From: Oscillospiraceae bacterium
GTDB taxonomy: Bacteria > Bacillota > Clostridia > Oscillospirales > CAG-272
Length of the DNA stretch: 36,346 nt
NCBI GenBank assembly: GCA_015063895.1
Contig: SVTG01000019.1
Location: 1 to 36,346 of the forward strand
Direction of reading: 5' to 3'
Shown here: piece after piece, positions 32,349 to 36,346 of the stretch
Layout of the letters: every line of letters begins with the position of its first letter
Numbering within the stretch: position 1 is the stretch's first letter
The notes under the pieces: generated by a model
What the model saw: the letters and a program-made list of their open reading frames with translations, nothing else
The model's database searches: none
What the model was told of the DNA's origin: nothing
Made by a program: the position numbers and the translations under genes

Positions 32349-34241
32349 TCATTCCCCACGCTTGGCGGATACGTCGTCCTTGGCCTTTTCCCGATCGCTT
32401 AGGCCTTCAAAGGGCTTCAGATCGGGGTGGGTCTTGGCAATATGGCTGCGCACGTTGGCATCAAACACGTATCCCTCCGAGCGCATAAAGGCGCTCCAGC
32501 GATTGTGCTCCAGGATCGCCTGCTCGGTGCCCGAGGGCAGATGAAGCCCCAGCTTCTTCAGCACCTCCACGTGCACGGCGGTGGCGATCGATGCGCGGCG
32601 GTAATACTCAAATTTTTCATAGGCCTCACGGCTCTCGGTGATCTGCTTGTCGATCTCGTCGGCGGTGCCGCCTGCGGCCACGATCTTTTGCTTTTCGTGC
32701 GAGAGCCACGCGAGGTGGATCTCAAGTCCCTTCTCCTCAAGCGCGCGCTGCTCGATGACTGCCAGCGAATAGCGCGTGCGCATGTCACCGATAAAGGTGA
32801 TGCCATAGCTCTCCTTGCCAAGGCTCTTGAGGCCCCCGCACTGTGCGAAGGTATCGGTCTTGACGGTGTTATACACGACCGAGAAGATATGCGGCACGTC
32901 GTAGCCGCGACTCTGCTGCAGGCGACCGAGCTCACCGCGCAAGCGCATGGCGGTCTCAATGTTCAGTTCATCGTTACCGAGGGTGACAAAGGCGGCGGTC
33001 AGGGGCCCGAGGTCAGCGAGCGTTTTGGCAAACGCATCGGTCTTGACGTCAATGTTCGGATAAAAATGAAGCTCGTAATGGGGCTCGCCCGCGATCTGCT
33101 TGCCGCTGCCCGCGATCAGCTCGGGGGCGGCTGCGGCCAGCCGCTCCCGAGGATCGGCAATACGGTCGATGACGTGCAGGGACACGCGATAGCCCGGGAG
33201 CTGCGCGCACCAGCAGATCGATTTCAAAAACTCATCACCGTAGCTGCCGCTGCCGACGATGAGAACGTTCAGGCAGCGGTAGCCGTCACGTATCAGGGAG
33301 GTGTCAAAAATGGGGTAATCCAGCAATGCGCCCATCACCAGATTGCGCTTCTCGTTGACGCGGCGCACACGCATACGGCCGTTATCAACGGCATCCAGCA
33401 ATGCCTCGCTCTCCACACTCGTGGCGAATACGTAAAACGCCGTATCGGGCGTGTTCAGAGCCTCCACCGCACGGGCGCGACCGATAAGAGTGAGGGCTTG
33501 TCTTACGTTGTCATCATCGGATCCGGCGATAAAATACAGCTTTCGTGTGACACGGCGGCGGCCAAGACCGATCTCGGTGATATCCTTACGGAAAAGCACC
33601 GCACCCATATCGCGTGCCTGGTCAATGAGATCTGCTCTGGCAGTGTCCTCGCTGTCAAACACGTTAAAGAAGACGATCAGCGGCCGTTTGCCCTCGTGCT
33701 TATCGAGAATATCGTTTGCCAGCGCCACAGAGGTCTCGTTGAGGTCGGATATGTAATACACACACCGCGCACGGCTGAGGGTGTAGCGCATAAACGCGGA
33801 GAAGTTTTTGAAAAAGGAAAGCACAAACCCCGCACTGAGAACGGGTGCCACAGCTGTCAGGGCCGTAGCATACAGCAAATACAAACGCCCGACGGGGGCA
33901 AAGCCCGCAGCGAGGCTCGCGATCCCCAGCTCCACCGCCTCAAGATCGCCCTCTGCCAAAAACAGGCGTATCGTGCTGTACAGCGCCGAGAAGACCGCAC
34001 GCAGCACCACAGCCAGCCAAAGCCCCTCGCCGCCCGCCAGATAGGCCGAGAAAAAGATCAGAAATCCGCCGATAAAAAAGCAGGCCAAAAAGCACTGAAA
34101 GGGCGTCAGGGGCAAACGGCGCGCGATCGCCCTTTTTGCGCTCCCCGTGGCGCGCACGCGCCACAAGCTCCCTATAGCGCCGCCGACGACCAACCCGAGG
34201 GAAAGCACCAGCGTCACGGTAAATAAGATTCCAAAATGCAT
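32349..34241 (-). CDS. Membrane protein with tandem Rossmann-like domains and a C-terminal RyR domain
   Basis: The 630-residue product has membrane segments at about 4-26, 47-69, 73-95 and 117-145. Two Rossmann-like domains follow. The first starts near 160 and has lost its glycine motif; the second has an intact LNVLIVGSGSYGDE (324-337). The C-terminal part (about 573-622) is a good RyR domain: ILEHNRWSAFMRSEGY (576-591), then KTHPDLKPFEGLSDREKAKDD (603-623), read as KTHPDLKPFEGL and SDREKAKDD. In eukaryotes RyR domains occur in ryanodine receptors. Bacterial RyR domains are known from comparative genomics and have been proposed to sense nucleotide-derived ligands. It is the first gene of the operon, behind a consensus promoter, with GGAGG 4 nt before the ATG. 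A gated channel-like or signalling role is an inference. Confidence 0.75.
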   Translation of the reverse strand: MHFGILFTVTLVLSLGLVVGGAIGSLWRVRATGSAKRAIARRLPLTPFQCFLACFFIGGFLIFFSAYLAGGEGLWLAVVLRAVFSALYSTIRLFLAEGDLEAVELGIASLAAGFAPVGRLYLLYATALTAVAPVLSAGFVLSFFKNFSAFMRYTLSRARCVYYISDLNETSVALANDILDKHEGKRPLIVFFNVFDSEDTARADLIDQARDMGAVLFRKDITEIGLGRRRVTRKLYFIAGSDDDNVRQALTLIGRARAVEALNTPDTAFYVFATSVESEALLDAVDNGRMRVRRVNEKRNLVMGALLDYPIFDTSLIRDGYRCLNVLIVGSGSYGDEFLKSICWCAQLPGYRVSLHVIDRIADPRERLAAAAPELIAGSGKQIAGEPHYELHFYPNIDVKTDAFAKTLADLGPLTAAFVTLGNDELNIETAMRLRGELGRLQQSRGYDVPHIFSVVYNTVKTDTFAQCGGLKSLGKESYGITFIGDMRTRYSLAVIEQRALEEKGLEIHLAWLSHEKQKIVAAGGTADEIDKQITESREAYEKFEYYRRASIATAVHVEVLKKLGLHLPSGTEQAILEHNRWSAFMRSEGYVFDANVRSHIAKTHPDLKPFEGLSDREKAKDDVSAKRGE

Positions 34242-34295
34242 AGTTCCTCCACGCGTGCAAGCTATGCGCGCAGATAAAATAGTATATTTAATTTT

Positions 34296-34324
34296 ATTTT
34301 ACAACTTTTATACCGACTTGTCAA
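34296..34324 (-). promoter_or_regulatory. Near-consensus sigma-A promoter of the RyR/AAA+/YbjN operon
   Basis: TTGACA (34319-34324), a 17-nt spacer and TAAAAT (34296-34301) on the minus strand. Transcription should begin near 34289, giving a leader of about 48 nt. Confidence 0.88.
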
Positions 34325-34380
34325 GGAATATACAAACCAAACCGCAGCCGCCTTTTTTGGCGATAATGCCGACTTTTTTC

Positions 34381-34419
34381 AAAAAAGGACAAAAGCAGGC
34401 GCGCTTGCACCTGCTTTTG
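34381..34419 (-). terminator. Terminator of the ZIP transporter gene
   Basis: CAAAAGCAGG (34390-34399) pairs with CCTGCTTTTG (34410-34419) around a 10-nt loop and is followed on the minus strand by TCC and six T residues. It separates the transporter from the promoter at 34296-34324. Confidence 0.88.
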
Positions 34420-34433
34420 CGAAAAAGCGTCCA

Positions 34434-35177
34434 CTATAACAGCTCGTTGATCACCAGCATCAGGCAAAGGCCGCACAAAAACGCCAGCACGGGTGCGCTT
34501 TTCCCCTCCCCTGCTTGCATTTCGGGCACTACCTCGCGACAAATGACGAAAAGCATGCACCCCCCTGCAAACGACAAAGACAGCGGCAACAGCACGCCGA
34601 TCGACAGGGCCGCCGCATAGCCGATGAGCGCCCCCACCACCTCCACCGCACCCGTCAGGCACGCCAGCAGCAGGGTCTTTTTGCGTGAGACCCCTGCCGC
34701 CAGCATCGGGGCGATGATCACCATGCCCTCGGGCAGATTTTGCAGGGCTATGCCCCCCGCGATAAACAGCGCCTCACCCATATTGTCGGTGGCAAACCCG
34801 ACGCCTGCGGCGAGCCCCTCGGGCAGATTGTGCAAGGCAATGGCGGGTACCAGCAGCAAAGCGCGCCCACCCTTAGCCCGAAAAGCCCCCGTTTCACGCG
34901 CCTCACAGGGCAAGGCGGGCAGGCGGCGCTCTAAAAGCATCAAGGTGACAGCGCCCGTAAATACCCCCAAAACGGTCACGAAAAGAGCGTATTTTCCGCC
35001 GTAAAAAACGGCGGGCTCGATCAGCCCCCACACCGTGGACCCAAGCATCACGCCGCCACCGAATCCAAGCACCGCAGCATCATAACGCCGCACCAGCGGC
35101 AGCAACCAAAATCCCAGCACCGCGCCCAGCATCGTGGCGCCCCCGACGCCCAGCGCGGTCAATACTACAAATCGCAT
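34434..35177 (-). CDS. ZIP-family divalent metal transporter
   Basis: The 247-residue membrane protein has eight predicted helices and the two metal-site signatures of ZIP carriers: HNLPEGLAAG in the fourth helix and QNLPEGM in the fifth, with REVVPE near the C-terminus. It should import zinc or a similar divalent cation. It resembles bacterial ZupT/ZIP proteins in length, but the histidine of the second motif is replaced by glutamine, as in many clostridial homologues. It is monocistronic with its own terminator. GAGG lies 5 nt before the ATG, and a mini-ORF with a stronger ribosome site overlaps the start. A weak promoter (ATGACA, 17 nt, TAACAT at 35214-35242) is possible. Confidence 0.88.
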   Translation of the reverse strand: MRFVVLTALGVGGATMLGAVLGFWLLPLVRRYDAAVLGFGGGVMLGSTVWGLIEPAVFYGGKYALFVTVLGVFTGAVTLMLLERRLPALPCEARETGAFRAKGGRALLLVPAIALHNLPEGLAAGVGFATDNMGEALFIAGGIALQNLPEGMVIIAPMLAAGVSRKKTLLLACLTGAVEVVGALIGYAAALSIGVLLPLSLSFAGGCMLFVICREVVPEMQAGEGKSAPVLAFLCGLCLMLVINELL

Positions 35178-35191
35178 AACAACCTCAACAT
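35165..35191 (-). CDS. Possible 8-residue leader ORF overlapping the ZIP start
   Basis: A frame reading MLRLLCDL starts 14 bp before the ZIP start and ends 13 bp inside the ZIP gene in another frame. GGGGAGG lies 8-9 nt before its ATG and is the best ribosome site in the region. It could couple translation to the transporter gene, or it may be chance. Confidence 0.3.
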   Translation of the reverse strand: MLRLLCDL

Positions 35192-35930
35192 GAAATGGTT
35201 CCTCCCCATTCTTATGTTATGCGCGTGCGCGGATCTTGTCATATTGTGGGGCGTTTGTTTGTGGCACGTGCGAAAACGACCGATGCATGCCTTGTCGCAA
35301 ACGGACGACCGATGGTCGCCCCTACAAGCGTAGGTTTTCTTTTGTCGTGTATGCCATGTAAAAGGTTTACATTCATAGGGGCGTGCATTGCACGTCCGCG
35401 AATGAACGATAAACGGACGACCGATAAACGGACGACCGATGGTCGCCCCTACAAGCGTAGGTTTTCTTTTGTCGTGTATGCCATGTAAAAGGTTTACATT
35501 CGTAGGGGCGTGCATTGCACGTCCGAAAAAGACCGATGCGGACGCCCAATCAACGGACGACCGATGGTCGCCCCTACAAGCGTAGGTTTTCTTTTGTCGT
35601 GTATGCCATGTAAAAGATTTACATTCGTAAGGGCGTGCATTGCACGTCCGAAAACGACCGATGCGGACGCCCAATCAACGGACGACCGATGGTCGCCCCT
35701 ACAAGCGTAGGTTTTCTTTTGTCGTGTATGCCATGTAAAAGGTTTACATTCGTAGGGGCGTGCATTGCACGTCCGAAAACGACCGATGCATGCCTTGTCG
35801 CAAACGGACGACCGATGGTCGCCCCTACAAGCGTAGGTTTTCTTTTGTCGCGTATGCCATGTAAAAGGTTTACATTCGTAGGGGCGTGCATTGCACGTCC
35901 GCGAATAGACGATAGACGACGACCGATAAA

Positions 35931-36020
35931 CGGACGACCGATGGTCGCCCCTACAAGGGATAACGGTGCCCGCACGAACGGCGTAAAAAATTGACCGTAG
36001 GGGCGTGCATTGCACGTCCG
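35931..36020. repeat. Variant REP doublet with a different core
   Basis: The two arms match those of the main array (CGGACGACC...CGCCCCTAC and GTAGGGGCG...CGTCCG). The 42-nt core is unrelated, with ATAACGGTGCCCGCACG followed by GTAAAAAATTGACC. This shows that the arms, not the core, define the mobile unit. Confidence 0.8.
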
Positions 36021-36045
36021 CGAAATGTTTGCACCACGCAAAAAC

Positions 36046-36067
36046 GGGAGGGGTGACCCCTCCCCTA
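36046..36067 (-). repeat. Solitary REP of a second palindrome class
   Basis: On the minus strand GTAG is followed by GGGAGGGGTCACCCCTCCC, a GTAG-foot palindrome with a stem unlike that of the main array. Direct repeats of GCACCACGCAAAAA flank it at 36031-36044 and about 36071-36084, which may mark a duplication. Confidence 0.6.
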
Positions 36068-36145
36068 CGTGCACCACGCAAAAAGGGGCCCGAATAGGGT
36101 GTTACTCTATAGGACAGTTTTACCTACCGCCAGAAAAAACAGAAA

Positions 36146-36181
36146 CCGCAGATTGATTTTCTGCGGCTTTTGTGCTATAAT
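36146..36181 (+). promoter_or_regulatory. Extended -10 promoter overlapping a terminator-like hairpin
   Basis: TTGATT (36153-36158), 17 nt and TGC-TATAAT (-10 at 36176-36181) form a strong plus-strand promoter. The -35 box lies in the loop of a hairpin CCGCAGA (36146-36152)/TCTGCGG (36160-36166) that is followed by CTTTT, so the same bases also look like a plus-strand terminator for transcripts arriving from the REP array. Confidence 0.75.
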
Positions 36182-36201
36182 AAGTATGTAGGTGTAATAC
36201 T

Positions 36202-36237
36202 ATGAGTTTTATCAAAAAGAGAAGAAACTTGCGATAA
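36202..36237 (+). CDS. Possible 11-residue leader peptide
   Basis: ATG to TAA encodes MSFIKKRRNLR, with AGGTG 7 nt upstream, about 14 nt after the predicted transcription start and 37 nt before the next start codon. It could be a leader peptide or the remnant of a broken gene; nothing beyond the ribosome site supports it. Confidence 0.3.
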   Translation: MSFIKKRRNLR

Positions 36238-36274
36238 GCTTGAACGATAGGAATTTACGGTGAGGTCTATATTA

Positions 36275-36346
36275 ATGTTAGATGACAAAACAAAAAATTG
36301 TATAATTGAAAATTTTGAAATAGCCGCCAAAGAATTTAATTTTAAT
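36275..36346 (+). CDS. Start of an unidentified plus-strand gene (runs off the window)
   Basis: Only 24 codons are present (MLDDKTKNCIIENFEIAAKEF and on). GTGAGG lies 9 nt before the ATG, and the strong promoter at 36153-36181 is upstream. The sequence is AT-rich, unlike the rest of the window, and runs opposite to all other genes, which suggests accessory or transferred DNA. The family cannot be recognised from this fragment. Confidence 0.5.
   Translation, partial: MLDDKTKNCIIENFEIAAKEFNFN

Larger units (their letters stand above)
35246..36067. repeat. Tandem array of inverted REP doublets (BIME-like) with GTAG feet
   Basis: Five 97-bp units lie at 35302-35398, 35429-35525, 35554-35650, 35679-35775 and 35805-35901. 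Each has two 24-nt arms in inverted orientation around a conserved 49-nt core. The arms share the frame CGGACG-N9-CGCCCCTAC, and the 9 nt form a mini-hairpin (ACC/GGT in the left arm, TGC/GCA in the right arm). Read outward from the core, each arm is GTAG followed by an imperfect palindrome, the layout of REP sequences moved by TnpA-REP/RAYT Y1 transposases. The core holds ATGTAAA/TTTACAT. Units are separated by 28-30-nt spacers of three kinds. A decayed arm lies at 35246-35272. The array fills the gap between the ZIP gene and the plus-strand gene. Peptide frames across it are not genes. Confidence 0.85.

Noticed and set aside
35273-35930. Regular repeats with 28-30-nt spacers look like a CRISPR array
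   Set aside because: The repeats are 97 bp and consist of inverted REP arms, the spacers recur instead of being unique, and there are no cas genes.
35165-36081. Open frames on both strands across the REP array, with repeated peptides such as CNARPYECK
   Set aside because: The peptides are translations of the repeat itself, appear in more than one frame, have no ribosome sites and no family features.
36100-36120. TAGGACAGTTTTACC-like sequence resembling the end of an insertion sequence
   Set aside because: No matching inverted end, target duplication or transposase is present in the window.

Overview
The window looks like chromosome from a gut-type anaerobic Clostridium-related bacterium (Bacillota). 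The coding DNA is fairly GC-rich. Genes have strong AGGAGG-type ribosome binding sites, and several operons start at near-consensus sigma-A promoters (-35/-10 with 17 bp spacers). All genes from 236 to 35177 lie on the minus strand; only a partial gene at the right edge (36275 to the end) is on the plus strand. I see no tRNA, rRNA, integrase, transposase gene or CRISPR array.

Layout from left to right (transcription runs right to left): (1) 1-1201 holds one copy of a hairpin-rich dispersed repeat, a terminator, and a gene for a TIM-barrel-like protein of unknown family with its own promoter and a pair of direct repeats. (2) 1218-5095 is an operon of an Old Yellow Enzyme-type flavin/FeS reductase followed by the large and small subunits of an aconitase X dehydratase. 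(3) 5128-7231 is a monocistronic membrane pyrophosphatase, hppA, of the K+-dependent type. (4) 7232-7969 has no gene and contains inverted repeats, the second copy of the dispersed repeat, and a terminator.

(5) 8011-26833 is a single 17-gene surface-polysaccharide operon read from one promoter at 26805-26833 to a terminator at 7931-7969, with most junctions overlapping or a few bases apart. It starts with a DegT-type sugar aminotransferase, a PglC-like initiating sugar-phosphate transferase and an ATP-grasp ligase. It continues with a GltS-family carrier, a short PLP-fold protein, a FemAB/GNAT-like transferase, three GT4 glycosyltransferases, a Wzy-like polymerase/ligase, a pyruvyl transferase-family protein and a Wzx flippase. 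It ends with the GDP-D-glycero-alpha-D-manno-heptose pathway (hddA, an hddC-gmhB fusion, gmhA), a PF14907-type nucleotidyltransferase and a NodB-type deacetylase. The likely product is a heptose-containing, amino-sugar-based capsule or cell-wall glycan built by the Wzx/Wzy route.

(6) 26881-34324 is the most unusual part: a five-gene operon with a near-consensus promoter and a perfect-stem terminator. It encodes two membrane proteins with tandem Rossmann-like domains and C-terminal RyR-like domains (one at each end of the operon), a double-AAA+ CbbX/SpoVK-like ATPase whose first P-loop is dead, and two tandem 159-residue YbjN-like proteins. I know of no described function for this set; it may be a nucleotide-sensing membrane-associated stress or conflict system.

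(7) 34381-35191 is a ZIP-family metal transporter with a terminator and an overlapping mini-ORF. (8) 35246-36067 is an array of inverted REP doublets (BIME-like) with GTAG feet. (9) 36146-36346 is AT-rich plus-strand DNA with a strong extended -10 promoter, a possible leader peptide and the start of an unidentified gene.
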